Part shown: piece by piece, positions 1 to 12,500 of the stretch
How positions within the stretch are numbered: the stretch's first letter is position 1
How the letters are laid out: each line of letters starts with the position of its first letter
Origin: Trichomonas tenax
Lineage: Eukaryota; Parabasalia; Trichomonadida; Trichomonadidae
Length of the DNA: 49,077 nucleotides
Direction of reading: 5' to 3'
NCBI GenBank assembly: GCA_023091735.1
Contig: JALKBU010000314.1
Location: 1-49,077 of the forward strand
The notes under the pieces: generated by a model
What the model saw: only the letters and a program-made list of their open reading frames with translations
The model's database searches: none
What the model was told of the DNA's origin: nothing
Made by a program: the position numbers and the translations under genes

Positions 1-331
1 AAAAAAAAAGCATATTTGTGATTAGATTTACCTATTTATCATCGACAACAACACATTTTACGTTATAAAAATGTTATACAATGGGAATATATTATAATGA
101 GTAAAGCACATCATGGCAAATCAATGTTTTTGATGAAAGATATACCTAATATTTTAATGAAATATAGACTTTGTTAGCTAATTCTTTAATATATCATGCA
201 CAACATGATTTTGTACATTGAGGTTCAATAATTTCGCAAAAAGTTAATCCAGTGATTTAAAAAACGAGTTTCGCCGACTTTGCGTATCAATTTTAGACAA
301 GCCCTCAACGTTTTATAATTACACACATCTA

Positions 332-1041
332 GATCGAAGTCAATATTCTGGTGCAATATAGTATGATAGATATGCAGCAGGAATTAATGGACAATTTATA
401 CAGAATAGAGTTTGTGCCGTCAAATCATGATTATTTAGTCTTCTATTTCGAACAGCGGAGATTTAAATTGCATCGAATCAGTTTTATATTTGGAAAATGG
501 AGTTCAATATATTGAAAATTTAAATTATAAAAATAATATTTGCCAAGATCGATCTTTGTTCATGCTATCTGGCTATCAACAAAGTGAAATAAAATATTCT
601 ACAATATTTGGAAATAATAATACTGATAGTTCAATAATTAATATCAATTCTATTTACAATGCTTATATAACTCAATCAAATATTTTCTCGAATTTTGTTC
701 AAAGAAATAACAGATACTTGTTTTCCATCAACTATGGTTACATTTATTACTGCTCTATATTTGATAATATGGTTGACTACTATTTTTCTTGTTATAGAAA
801 TTCAATAAATGTTGACTATTGTTACATAGATAAAAATACATTCACTTCCTATAATTATATTAGCAGATCAAATGATAAAGATTAGTTTTCTTATAATCTT
901 ACTCATCTAATTTTGGCCTATTGTAATGTAGCGAGTCTTAATTTTGAATTTAATTGCGTGTTTAATTCATTGGTTTGCCGTAAAATCAATCAAAAATACA
1001 CAACATTACTCACTGCTGTTTTATTAGGAAACAGCAAATGA
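332..1041 (+). pseudogene. Decayed right-handed beta-helix (Cys/Asn-rich) surface-type protein
   Basis: Reading of this stretch gives short Asn/Ser/Tyr-rich beta-strand repeats (for example IYYCSIFDN and VDYCYIDKN), the texture of large trichomonad families predicted to fold as right-handed parallel beta-helices. The best open part is 490-885 (131 codons). A TAG at 883-885 interrupts it, yet the same frame stays open and family-like for another 51 codons to a TGA at 1039-1041. Upstream, 332-489 encodes a typical SGAI-YDRYAAGINGQFIQN stretch interrupted by stops and a frame change. No credible N-terminus or signal peptide remains. The other two relatives in this window are at 29990-30923 and 40333-41163, both on the opposite strand. 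Family membership rests on composition and repeat texture, so the fold is inferred. I see no gene in 1-331. Confidence 0.6.
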
Positions 1042-1090
1042 AAATTAGATAAATTAAAAAACATTTAACATTCAAACAAGAAAAATTAAA

Positions 1091-2818
1091 TTATAGTTGG
1101 ATAGTAAACATTAAATTACTGGAAATAGCTGTAATAACAGATTCATCTTCAATAAAATGAAGACCAACAAAATCACCTTGCAAAGATAATATTTGCGTTT
1201 TTTGTTGCATGTAAAAAGCATTCGATATAAAAACTCTGTTTTCGTAATCAACATAAATAATCAAATCATCACCAATTCTGTTAGAAATCGTCGTCATGTA
1301 AATGACTTTGCAGTCCATCTCTTTCTTGTGGATAAGCAAACCATTGACATTAAATACTGTGATGAAATATTTTGCTTTTCCCTGATCTACTTTCTCTGAA
1401 CATACAACAATGAATCCAAAGTTCGAAGAAATTGAAACGAAAACAGGAACTGAGTCCATTTTGATGGCCTGAACGTATTCTCCATTGAGAGAATTTATGA
1501 CAAGAGATGATCCAGAAGTGAAGCTGACGACAATTGAATGTTTGTCAGAGACAGCACAGCAAACAACTTCTCCAAGGAAAGTTTCAGCGATGCATAATGG
1601 AACAAAATTTTTTCCAACAAATACATGACATGTTGCACCTTCAGTACCAACGCAGAGGATGTTATTGTGAGAAGACATCAAAATAATTCCCCCTCTAATT
1701 GGAATTGTAAGATTTTGATTGACAACATCAATGTATTGCGTTACTTCATTTAATCTCAAAAATCGATCATTAAACATGATAATGCAGTTGGAACTCTCAA
1801 GTTGTTTCTTGTTAAAACCAACTTTCATGTCAATTGTTCCTTTGTTGATCTCATCAAACTGCTTGAAACTGTACTTAATAACATTTTCACTTGTTAACAA
1901 AACAATATCATTTCCATTTACACCCGAACTTAAGATTGGGGAAGTAACGCCATGTTGTAACTTTCTAACTTTGATATTAGAAACTGATTCACTTAATTTC
2001 CTTTTAGGATGTGGAGCTGTGAATACTTGCTTTGGGATGCAGCCAATATTCCTTGAAATTGCGTTGACAAATTCCTGCTTTGGATTCGCTTGCAAAATGT
2101 CATCATAAAGTTCCATTCTGTATGTTGTTGCTGGTCTACTTCTCTGTTGTAAACCAAATGTTAAATCAATCCATTTACAAATGTTTTCTGAAACGTAATC
2201 ACTCTCAAGAGCCTTTCTATGTAAATAAATAAACTTGAGAGGTGATTTTGCATAGTTTGGAATAACAACATTATCTAAATCTTGACTGATCTGGATATGA
2301 TTAACATTCATGAGCATCTCTGGAAAAGCAAAGAACTCTGGAATAAGTTCTCTTGTGTCATTTGGATCTTCACCAAACTTCTCCCATTCTTTCTGAATCG
2401 ATTGGAATATTTGTATTTCGAAATCAAAGTTTCCTCCATTATAATTGATTTTAATTGTTAAGAATGGTTCCATTCTAAACAAAAATGGGGCAATATCACC
2501 TGGTGTTGAAATTCCACGAGCCAATTCAAAACTTCCTGCAAGCGATTCGAATTTCTCTTTCTTTGAAGGGAACATCTCACAAGGTGCCAAAGACATGTCT
2601 CTGAAGACTTTAGGATCATCAAGTTTCAATTCTGATGTTGTGTAATCAGTTAAAACCCATAGAAAGATTGGATAATGAGTGACATCAGCAAATGACCTTC
2701 TTGCAAACTTATTGATTTTGAGTAAGTAATAATATGTTGACATTCTGTAATTCAACCATTTCTGTGTATAAACACTGAAATCAGCTTCTGATAAATCTTC
2801 AATTTTTTCGTTACTCAA
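1091..2818 (-). CDS. Open segment of the BEACH gene: BEACH domain plus WD40 propeller
   Basis: This 575-codon segment is uninterrupted. It opens with TTG; the first ATG lies at 2743 and would cut into the BEACH domain, so it is best read as the 3' part of a longer broken gene. Residues about 18-277 follow the BEACH core: WLNYRMSTYYYLLKINKFA, YPIFLWVLTDY, RDMSLAP, the acidic RELIPEFFAFPE block, FIYLHRKALESDYVS, WIDLTFGLQQ and the closing PHPKRK. The usual YGTHYS block is replaced by STPGDIAP. Residues about 290-575 are a beta-propeller of degenerate WD40 repeats, the standard BEACH C-terminus. If transcribed alone it would lack the PH-BEACH domain that normally packs on BEACH. Confidence 0.8.
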   Translation of the reverse strand: MSNEKIEDLSEADFSVYTQKWLNYRMSTYYYLLKINKFARRSFADVTHYPIFLWVLTDYTTSELKLDDPKVFRDMSLAPCEMFPSKKEKFESLAGSFELARGISTPGDIAPFLFRMEPFLTIKINYNGGNFDFEIQIFQSIQKEWEKFGEDPNDTRELIPEFFAFPEMLMNVNHIQISQDLDNVVIPNYAKSPLKFIYLHRKALESDYVSENICKWIDLTFGLQQRSRPATTYRMELYDDILQANPKQEFVNAISRNIGCIPKQVFTAPHPKRKLSESVSNIKVRKLQHGVTSPILSSGVNGNDIVLLTSENVIKYSFKQFDEINKGTIDMKVGFNKKQLESSNCIIMFNDRFLRLNEVTQYIDVVNQNLTIPIRGGIILMSSHNNILCVGTEGATCHVFVGKNFVPLCIAETFLGEVVCCAVSDKHSIVVSFTSGSSLVINSLNGEYVQAIKMDSVPVFVSISSNFGFIVVCSEKVDQGKAKYFITVFNVNGLLIHKKEMDCKVIYMTTISNRIGDDLIIYVDYENRVFISNAFYMQQKTQILSLQGDFVGLHFIEDESVITAISSNLMFTIQL

Positions 2819-2950
2819 ATTTCATTGAGCTTATATAACTCAAAATTTGTGTGTTTGTCTCTTCGAAGGCAAAGAAGTAAACACTTCCATCATAGGTTGA
2901 TATTTCAACACCACATTCTTTGTGATGATATTTCATTGGGGAAACAAGCT

Positions 2951-4294
2951 TTATGATGTTGCTGGAATATTTATAACTGCTTCGTTTTGCTGAACAACTT
3001 TAATTCCATCTTTGAAGATAAACACATTGCAAGTTGTTGTTCTCTTGAGATAAATTTTGATTGCATCTGTGGTGAAAATTAACTTATTTTCTTTGAGATC
3101 TTTTGAAGATTGTGATTCATACAATGGATCAAATAATATTGATTTTGATGATTTCGATCTTTCGAGACGATCTTTGAGATTATTGATGACTTCTTCAGAG
3201 CTGTTTGCAAATTGTTTTCGCTTAATCAAAGCATCAATGTGATCATCATGATTTGAGTGATAAAGAAGAGTTGATAGATGTAGAGCTTTCTTCCAATGTG
3301 AAATACTATCAGCAATCTTCCATGATCTCAAAATAAATTGTTGATCCAATGGCTGCGATTTTATCCATAAGTTGTTGTTTAACAAAATATGCTTAGAAAG
3401 TTTTGTCTGTAATTCGATATAATTTGTTCTTTGAACAATATTGTAGAACTTCTGATATAAACCATAGTTAATATATTTTGGATCCGCGCTCAATAATAAA
3501 AATTCCAAAATTTCAACGCAAATTGATTCAGTCATATATTTTTGAGCAACTTCACTGTTGACGATGACAACAAATAACAATTCATATGAAAGCTGAATGC
3601 AGTCGTCAAATGGCTTTCCATTAGAATGCTTAAAGGCAATTTGAGAAAATAGAGGCAATATTAAATCAACACCGCAAATGTTAACCAAGCAATCATAAAT
3701 CATTGGTATTTGTTTGGAAGGATTTCCTGATAAAGCCATTGGAATGCTCGGTGTGGATGTCATCAATGAAGCATTGAAAACTTTGTTCGCTGATGTAATT
3801 CTCACAAAGAAATTATATGAAATTTGGGGTGCTTTGTCCAAATGTGGTCCTATGATTTCTATTTCACTGGATTGATCAATGGAATTGATATTAATTAATC
3901 CAAAACTCGACATTGAAACATACTTTTCAACATCAACTCCTAGAGATATGTCAGCATCTCCAACAAAGATTTTTGCTTCACCTCCAAAGTTTGCCAATGG
4001 GTAAGGAAGTGCATAGTTCTTCTTATTATTTAACGTAATGTGGCATTCGATTTTTCTTTCTATTTTGATGAACATTAATGCAGTGAATACCCATTGATTC
4101 AATATCATTTGCTCTTCAACTTTTCCAACAGACTTTGTAACTCCATTTCTTAATGGTATAGAAAGTTCATCACAACTGATTGTTGCAAAAATACTGTTTC
4201 CATTTGTATCTGTTATTGTGAAAATATTTGGAGAATATTTTGGAACTGAGGGGTTAATTCTCACCCAAGTGCAAAAGCAAAATGGCTTGTTCAA
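2951..4294 (-). CDS. Open segment of the BEACH gene: ConA-like lectin fold and start of PH-BEACH
   Basis: This 447-codon open segment belongs to the same broken gene. It starts with the ConA/LamG-like beta-sandwich found ahead of PH-BEACH in neurobeachin-type proteins (PFCFCTWVRI, then LNQWVFTALMFIK). A helical stretch follows, and the last part (about 400-447, KENKLIFTTDAIKIYLKRTT and onward) begins the PH-BEACH domain. The frame is also open upstream from 4294 to the TAG at 4364-4366, giving PSGFLELKPGGQVITISGLN, which completes the start of the sandwich. There is no ATG at its beginning (TTG only), so it is not an independent gene start. After its stop at 2951, protein sequence continues in another frame. 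Confidence 0.7.
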   Translation of the reverse strand: MNKPFCFCTWVRINPSVPKYSPNIFTITDTNGNSIFATISCDELSIPLRNGVTKSVGKVEEQMILNQWVFTALMFIKIERKIECHITLNNKKNYALPYPLANFGGEAKIFVGDADISLGVDVEKYVSMSSFGLININSIDQSSEIEIIGPHLDKAPQISYNFFVRITSANKVFNASLMTSTPSIPMALSGNPSKQIPMIYDCLVNICGVDLILPLFSQIAFKHSNGKPFDDCIQLSYELLFVVIVNSEVAQKYMTESICVEILEFLLLSADPKYINYGLYQKFYNIVQRTNYIELQTKLSKHILLNNNLWIKSQPLDQQFILRSWKIADSISHWKKALHLSTLLYHSNHDDHIDALIKRKQFANSSEEVINNLKDRLERSKSSKSILFDPLYESQSSKDLKENKLIFTTDAIKIYLKRTTTCNVFIFKDGIKVVQQNEAVINIPATS

Positions 4295-6541
4295 TACATC
4301 AGCATTTAAACCTGAAATTGTGATTACTTGGCCTCCTGGTTTTAATTCGAGGAAACCACTCGGCTATCGATACACGGACTGCAATATATCTGTTAAAGCT
4401 CGAATGAGAACAGGTTGTAAATATGAAACTGTTTCGTAAGATAAAGGAGCAAACAATGAAACATATCTTTGCGCAACAGTTACTGATGAAACAAATGAAA
4501 CTATTGAACAAATCCAAACATGAACTGATATAATCAAGATCAGGATTATCAAGTAATCTTTGCTGACCAAGTAATTCGATCAATAATATATCTATCTTTG
4601 CATTGTGGCAAATTATGATGTTTTATGATGCATAAGCACACAAATCTTAGATAAATTTGATTGCTTTCGAAAACTCTTCGCCGTGATATATTTTCAGATA
4701 AAATCTAAGGAAATTTGGTTCTCTTATGATGAATTTTGGTGAATATGATGACAAGAATTGACCTGCAATGATTTGAACTGTGTTTTGGAATAAAGATCTT
4801 GGAATTTCTCTTCCATCAAAGATCGAAATTATTGTTTCTATTGAACTCACTTCTTCTCTTGATGCTTCCATAACTTGTGATGAAGCAGTAAAGAATTGTA
4901 ATCAATAAATAAAATATCAAAAGCTGTCCAACGTGCAGTCAAAATGAAAGAATCTTGAGTATTGTGATAAATGCTAATCCTTGGGTCAAATATAACGCTT
5001 GTATAAAGTTTTCTAATGAATTTAATAATTAATTGTGATAGCTCTAAGTCAAGAAGAGTAATGCATATTATTGCCAATAAATATTGAGCTTGATATTGCT
5101 TTTCGACCGTGGACAAAAAGTCGAAAACAGTTTCTATAAATTTGATTAATTAATTGTATATCTGAAGTTAAGTATACAGAAATCACAGAGAGCTTCTTAA
5201 AGAAAATGTCTTGGAATATTTCCGAATATGTTAATCTATCAGGAAGATGATGTTTTGAGGTTAAATCAATTCTTTCGATTTTAATTTCTTTTATTAGTGA
5301 AAACGTTAATTTAACTTCTTCGTGTGATGTTCTTTTGATGTTTTCATAATAAGGAACTTCAATTTTATCAAAATTAAATTTCAAATTTTCATTTTGTATT
5401 TCGTTTAAAATCACAGATGGTAATAAGTTCAGTGGAATCGATACTACAATATATGATAGTCTTTTTGATACTGCAGCAATAAAATTTAGCACTATATGTT
5501 CTAACTTGAAAATTAAAGGAGAGAGTGCTCCGAAGACAATTTGAAATATCTTTGCTGGCGTTTTTGGTTCAACTTAATAAACGTAAGAATGAAATATTAC
5601 GGTTGTATCTATAAAATCTTTTGATAAATCATCTGGATTTGTTGATAATTGCATTTTTAATAGTAAGGCGACTAACATTATGTACTCTATACTAAGATTA
5701 TGATCAGAAAATAACTTAATTACGTGCATCAAAATTTTTGGTAAGTTAATAATATCATTATTTTTCAAATACCACAAAATTATATAGTAAAGCGCCGACA
5801 ATAAAAAGGTAAGTGTATGGAAATATCATTCATGTTGCAGTAACCGATAATTATTGAATTTATTTGAAAACCAAATTCTGTTTTAATAACGTTATCGTCA
5901 GCTGCATACCATAGCAAGTATGAAGCTAGGCTGGTTATGATAAAATCTTCCGAAATAAATGAATTTGTATTTCCATGAAGCTTTTTGATGGTTTCATTCG
6001 TAATTGATGGTCGGATGTTATATTTATGAAGTAAATCGAGAATGTTTTCATCACTTATTTAGTTTTTCTTGAAGTATTGAATTAACTCGGAATTTATATT
6101 CTGAATTCCAAGGATTCCCGTCACTACTGTAGCGTTGGATGATACAAATTTGTTGTTTTCTATATTTTTCAGTCCTTCAAACAACGAAATAATAAGATCT
6201 GACTGAGAAAGGAGAGGAATTTGCATTTCAAGAAAAACAAAATGAGAATTATTATGCAATGCCATAAGTTAATAGTCCATTGTGTTTTATTTTTTGCTGT
6301 AATTATTGTGATAATTCAATTCAATTTTGTTCAAAATCGATTGGTGGATATCGCCTCTCTATTTTTCATGACTCTGCTTTCATCAATTTAGAATATGTTT
6401 TTGAATATGTTATATAGACATGGGTATAGCTCAGTTAACTGTATTTTTGACCACACTTTTTCATCTAAGTTGTAGCTATTCTAAATAACAAAAAATATAA
6501 AATTTAATATAAAAATAAATAAAGTATATATATAGATAAAA

Positions 6542-9500
6542 TTAGTCATGGAATTCTTCCTCAGGTTCTTTGGAATCTTCAAAAGGAACAATTCCGCCAT
6601 TTTCATGAACCTGATTTGGAATCAGTTTTTGATTTTGATCAATATCTTGATGAACAACTCCGAGCTCTCGAATTTCAGATGGATTCTGATTCACTTGAAA
6701 TTGGTTGAGTTGAAATTGAATTGGATTCTGATTCATTTGATATTGATTCTGGTTCATTTGATATGGATTCTGTTGATATTGTGTTGTATACATTGGATTT
6801 GGATTCTGAATCATAGCTTGTTGTACAGAAAAATTAAATTGGTTAAAATTCTGCATGATATTCAAGATACTTATTTTAAGTTTCTGAATATTCAACTTTT
6901 GAGCATTTAGGTCTTCAACTGTAATATCTGGACGAATTATAAGTTCATTAATCTGCTTCAATGAAGACGTGATCTTATATAAATTGTTAATATCCAGTGG
7001 ATTATTACTTGAAAATATTTCCATATATGGATGGGAATATAAATTTGATATTTTGGATTGAAGATCCGAAATCAAAGTTACAACTTCCATTTGAATTGAA
7101 GTGATATATTGTTCATTAGTATTACTTTGAACAATCAACTCTGGTTTAATTAAAGGTAGTTCAGCTGATCCTTTGTTTTGAGACTCCATGAGTATTTGAC
7201 TCTGTATTTCTATTTTTTCTTCTAATTCTTTTTGATCATCTGCAATCTTCTTTGCTTCTTTGACTGCCTCGACATTTTTGCTGTGCGCTTTCAATTGTTT
7301 ATCTAATTCCTTTTCTTCTTCTTTTGGTTCTTCAGGTGCTGAAATTTCTGTCTGTGGAATTTCCACTTCCACGATTCCTGCTTTCTTCTTTGGTTTATCA
7401 TTAGGAATATCTTTCGGAGGTCCTTCGAGTTTCTTGTTCGTCTCATAACGTTTACGACGTTTAGGCGGCTTTTTAAGACCTGTATTGAATGTTTCTGTTA
7501 TTCTTTCTGCAACATTAAATGATGCAACAGCAGTATCAATAACATCAGTAATCATTTTGGAAACTTCCCGCTTTAAAGTTTCGCCTCCATCACTGAATTC
7601 TTCAAAAATTGTTTTGAATGTAGTGCCTCCATATCCTTTGTAGTAATGCTCGAATGCATGCACTGCTTTCCATGCATGATTGTGTGTATAAATAAAGCAA
7701 ACTTCAATTCCTTTCTTTGCAATACGTTTAATGTGATTGATGACTATTGGTTCTTGTTCTTTATCAACCCTATCTTCAAGAAAAGACGTCTTTATCTTGG
7801 AATTAAAACTTGTGCCATGGCAGCTTGCGTCAGTAATCATAATCATGATCTTCTTGGAATCCTCCCTCCAGGATAAACTGCAAGTTTTATCAAAAGCATC
7901 GGCCCAATCTTCTGGACCATCATTAGCACCACCTCCACAGGAAATTGAATCAAATCGGCTTGGAGTTAGTCCTGAACCACCAAATAAAGAATTGCTGTTA
8001 AAATCAACAACATCGCTTCTATTTTGAATAATAGAACTTCCATTTGCTATTGCCATTGTGATATCACGGAAGAAAACTCCACCAAACCTTACAGTTAAAT
8101 CAGAATACTTGTTTTTAACATATCGGATTAATTCTTTTGAAATGGTTTTTGCACCTGTAATCATTGAACGCTCGTTAACAAAATGATATTTCATGCCTCC
8201 TGAATTTCTCATTGATCCAGTTGCATCAACGACAAAACAAATATCAATGACTCTTGATACTTTATAACTGTTGAATTTTGATGTTGGATGATGCATCGTC
8301 AAATCAAATGGTTTTGCAAGCCATTCAACTGCCTTCCTATAACTTTCAAGTCTTCTTTCGCGTTTTTCTACTGATAGTAACCAAACGGCGATATTTTTGA
8401 CAAATCTTTCTGTTCCTTCTTCATTAAATTCATTGAAAAATCTTGTAAATGATCCATCAAGAATTATATCACCTTGATCACTATTTGAATCAGCCATGTA
8501 ATACATATTCGAAATATTGCCTTCTGTGGAGACAATAAATGGCTGGAATGGCCTAATATCTGTATTGCCTGGAACACATGAAATTGTTGTACCTTCAAAT
8601 AATGTCTGAACATTGTATCCATAAAGAGGTCGCCTGCATCCTGGTGCATCTATAATCATTCGTTCATCAAAGATTTGAACATCATCTGAATCAATATTAC
8701 CAAATCTGAGCATATTTCCTCCTTTCTCATCAATGCTAAATCTGAAGTTTGGTTTGATGCCATCCAAAACGACTTTGTCAAGGAATTTGTTCATTTCATA
8801 TGTAAGGGGATTGTTATCTGCTGAAATTAGAAGTGCTCCTCCATTGATATTAAATTGAATCAGAGCATCAATGAAACTGTCAATATACATCGATGAACCA
8901 CCTTCATATAATTCATCTGGTTTCCTATCTTCTCCTCTTCCGCAGATTACCCAAGCTTGAGAGAATGTTCCTGATTTGAGTTTTTCAATTGCGCTTGAAT
9001 AGTTTTGAACTATTTCGCATTTCATTCCAAGATCTGTAATTGCTTCAACTACGCCTTTCTTTCCTGTTAATGTGGACTTTGTTATAAATGCGCTTTCTTT
9101 GTTATTAACACCAAGCATGCAAACATCCCAAAATTGACATATTAAGACATTTTGCTTCCAAATCTTTCCTCTGCCAAGATCTTGAGCAACTTTTGATCTT
9201 TTGATTTCACCTTTAGGAATTGGAGCATCAATTGGACGGTTTCCTCCTGGATAAATTGAATTTCCGTTTCCATACATTGGGAGACCACCATTTCCATTGT
9301 TAGATAACATTGATGAATTGCCAAATCCTCCTGTTGATATGGATTGCGAAAGCATTTCATTTCCGTTTTCATTCTTGTCATATCTGAAGCCAGTCTTAGA
9401 AGATTCTCGTGTTTCAAGTGCTTGATCATTATAATACAATGAGAATGTTTCTTCAAATCTCTTAATGTTATTAAGTGGATTGAAAACTTCTTCCAAGAAA

Positions 9501-12500
9501 ACAATATTGTTCTTTCTATTTCCAATAACATCGATAACACCATAAACATCAACATTGACTTTATCAACATCGAATGACTCCACTTTCTTGTCTGGAGAAA
9601 AATGATTATTGATTCCTTTAGCAAGTGCTTGGCAAATCATAAATGGATTTTCAGATATAATTGAATATTTGAATGTCGTTTTAATCATTTCCGATTCAAA
9701 GCCGATACCAATGCCAAAAACTTGTGTATTTCTGCTTTCAAGCAATGAAATAAGTGTTCCAATTCTTCCAGTCTCCTGCGATGAAACTATTGCATCAGTG
9801 AAACATAAGCATAATGCTTGTTTTGTTAATTGCATTGCACGAAGCTCATGAACTGCGCTTAAGGCGCCAGATAAGTCTGTTTTGATGGATGGAGTTGAAC
9901 ATAAGCTATATATTGAAGCCCATATATATGATTCATCATCGAAAACTGTTGAAGAAGGAACTTCATGGCAAAGTTGTAATATTTTGTTACCTTTAGTAAC
10001 AAAAATTGAAACGGATTCAAAATCTGATAATTTCAGGGAATAAAGTGTTGAGATAATTGCCAAAATTGAATTATTTGCTGTAAATTGATTGAAGCATCCA
10101 GTGCTTGCATCAATAACAACGAATAATGAATGAGAAAGAACAAATCCTGAATTCTTTTCCAGATATATTCTTTGATCTTGACCTTGTGTGAGATAGAATT
10201 GGATAAATCCTTTCAGCGAAATATTGCTTCCCTTTGGACTTGGAGCAAATTGAGTCGGCTTATTTGGCTGGAAAGAAGAAAACATTCTTGAGTGTTGTTG
10301 CCTCACTTCATTAAATCTATCAATTGGAAGTTTGTTTTCTCCGTCACATTCGGAAATAAATGGTGTCTCATTTTTGAAAGCAGCAAAAATTGTTCCCAGT
10401 TCTGACTGAGAGATTCTTTCAGTAAATGATGAGAAGTATGTATCGCTTTCATATTTGATGTCGTTAAACATAATAGGAATTGGCTCGAATTTTGAAACTC
10501 TTTCAATATTGATGTGATGTTCTGAATTATGCAAAACTTTCTTTTGATTGAAACCATTGACGAATATTTCTGCAATTTCATCTGATTTTCTAAATGCAAG
10601 ATGCGGCTTGTCGAAGAAATCATATTTGATCCTTGAGAAACCATCATTGATTTTTTCAACGGACTGGCTAATGTAATTTTCAAGAATTTGCGTTTCATCC
10701 TCTTGAAGTAATGTGTTCAGAACCAATTGAACTCGTACTTCGTCATCTTTCAGGATGCTTTGATAAAATTTGATATCATGAAGATTATAGAACAAGCCAT
10801 CTGAAATAACATAAACAACTCTCTTTTGATATCCATTGAAAGGAAGTTTACATACTTTATCAAGTGCATCACCAAGATTTGATAACTTTCTATAAACAGC
10901 AAAGGCATCAAAGGCTGCTTGAATGTGATAGGGTTTAAGTGAATTTTTAGCTCCCTTAACCATATATTGAAATCCTGTATCACAAAATACAACTAAACTT
11001 GTTGGGACGTGGAGGAATTCAAGAACAATTGAAAACGCCGTGAAAATAGTAAATAGAGCTGCCTTTTGAGAATCATCAGTAATTGAACTGCTGCAATCAA
11101 TTAAAACTACTGCGTCTGATCCTTCTAAATGATGCAAACTGTTGATTGATTTTTTAATTAATTCTTTGACCAATGGAATTGATGACTGAATAATGCTTTG
11201 AATATGAAGTTCTCTATCAAGGTTCTCTAATTCTTCTGATTGATCTATCAATTTATTGTCACTAAGTTTCACCTGATGTTCATCAGAATGAAGCTTCATC
11301 ATCTCAATGATCCACTTTTGGACTTCATCTGTTTCTCTTTCTTCTTTAAATTCAATGAAATGCTCATTGCGTTTTGCTTTAGTTGAAATATTCAGACTTG
11401 CGCTGTTTTTTTGAACTCTCTTTGCTTCAATTCCATCTCCCTGATGACCTTGAATTAATCCCTTCGAGTTATTTTCTTTCTTTTCAGGTGCAGAAATGTC
11501 GACATCACTCCATTTTGATTCAACCTTCGGCGGTTCTGTTGATGGCATAATAATTTCCGCATTAATCTGGTTTGAATCACTAGAAAGAATATTATTTAAT
11601 TCTTTATAGGATTCAATTAGTTTCAAAGTCATTGGCCATAATGGATCATTTCCAGTTTGATGAGTTTTTACTGCCCATTCATAAATGGCACATATATGAG
11701 TGTAAATGTTGTTTATATTCTTATCTGAATTTTTTGTTTCATTTTTGTTAACAGATTCAAGGATTTTCAAAGGTAAGTTCTTGCACTCGATGCAGCAGTT
11801 AGATAATAATTTGAATGCATTTGATAGTGTGACTTGTTTTGGAATTTCAATTATTGTATTTGTGTGAATGTTCAAATTTTCATTCTTTGTTGATTGGATT
11901 TCAATTTGTTTGAGGTTCTTATTAAATTTATGGTTATTTGATTGTTGACCAATGTTTGAAATCATCTCAAACTGAAATTCTTCATAGAATTTATTGATTT
12001 CTGCGAGCAAAATATTGGAGGGTGTGTTATCAACAATTTCTTTGATGATTTGACCTGTATTGTCTTCCTGTTTGTAATTGCTTCGAGATATCATTGCAGG
12101 AATTCTTTGTTTCACATAATCTTTGAAAGGTCTGACAAGAATGTCATATTGATTTTCAGGTTCTAAAGTTTTCAGTTGATCAATCAATGATTCTTTGAAT
12201 TTATTGTCCGTTGAGATTAATTCAGAACATTCACTAATAATACTTTGTTCCTGAATTTGAATTTCCTTATGTATTTGTTCAATTAGATTAATGTTACCAT
12301 AGAATGAGAGATGTCCTTTGTTTCTCTTGATTTCTTCAATTCTATCTCTAAATATTTTGATCAAGAATTCTAAAAATACATCCGGTTTTTCCTTCGATTT
12401 TTGAAGATCCTTTAATTTGTTCTTGAGTTCCAAATACTTTTGATGATCATCATCTATTGCAAAATCAATAATGGATTCGATAATTTTTTGGAGATTTTGG

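Larger units (their letters stand above)
1091..6265 (-). pseudogene. BEACH-domain protein gene (ConA-like, PH-BEACH, BEACH, WD40), broken
   Basis: BEACH proteins are large cytosolic scaffolds for membrane and vesicle traffic. Read from 6265 downward, one protein of about 1,700 residues can be followed through many breaks. An N-terminal helical region starts at 6265 and meets an in-frame TAA at 6059-6061, after which the frame stays open for about 80 codons. Frame changes follow near 5815, 5515, 5130, 4865 and between about 4650 and 4570. There is an in-frame TAA at 5574-5576 and an in-frame TAG at 4364-4366, immediately before a ConA-like segment. That segment is 2951-4294, and BEACH plus WD40 are 1091-2818. 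The PH-BEACH piece between them (2819-2950) is readable only in another frame, with net frame restored. Relatives are usually 2,000-3,000 residues. The amino-acid texture is well kept, so decay is fairly recent. No Inr is visible upstream of 6265. Confidence 0.85.

Noticed and set aside
2819..6265. Introns as the explanation for the BEACH frame changes
   Set aside because: No trichomonad-type 5' GTAYGT or 3' ACTAACACACAG signals at the breaks, and protein similarity runs through the junctions.
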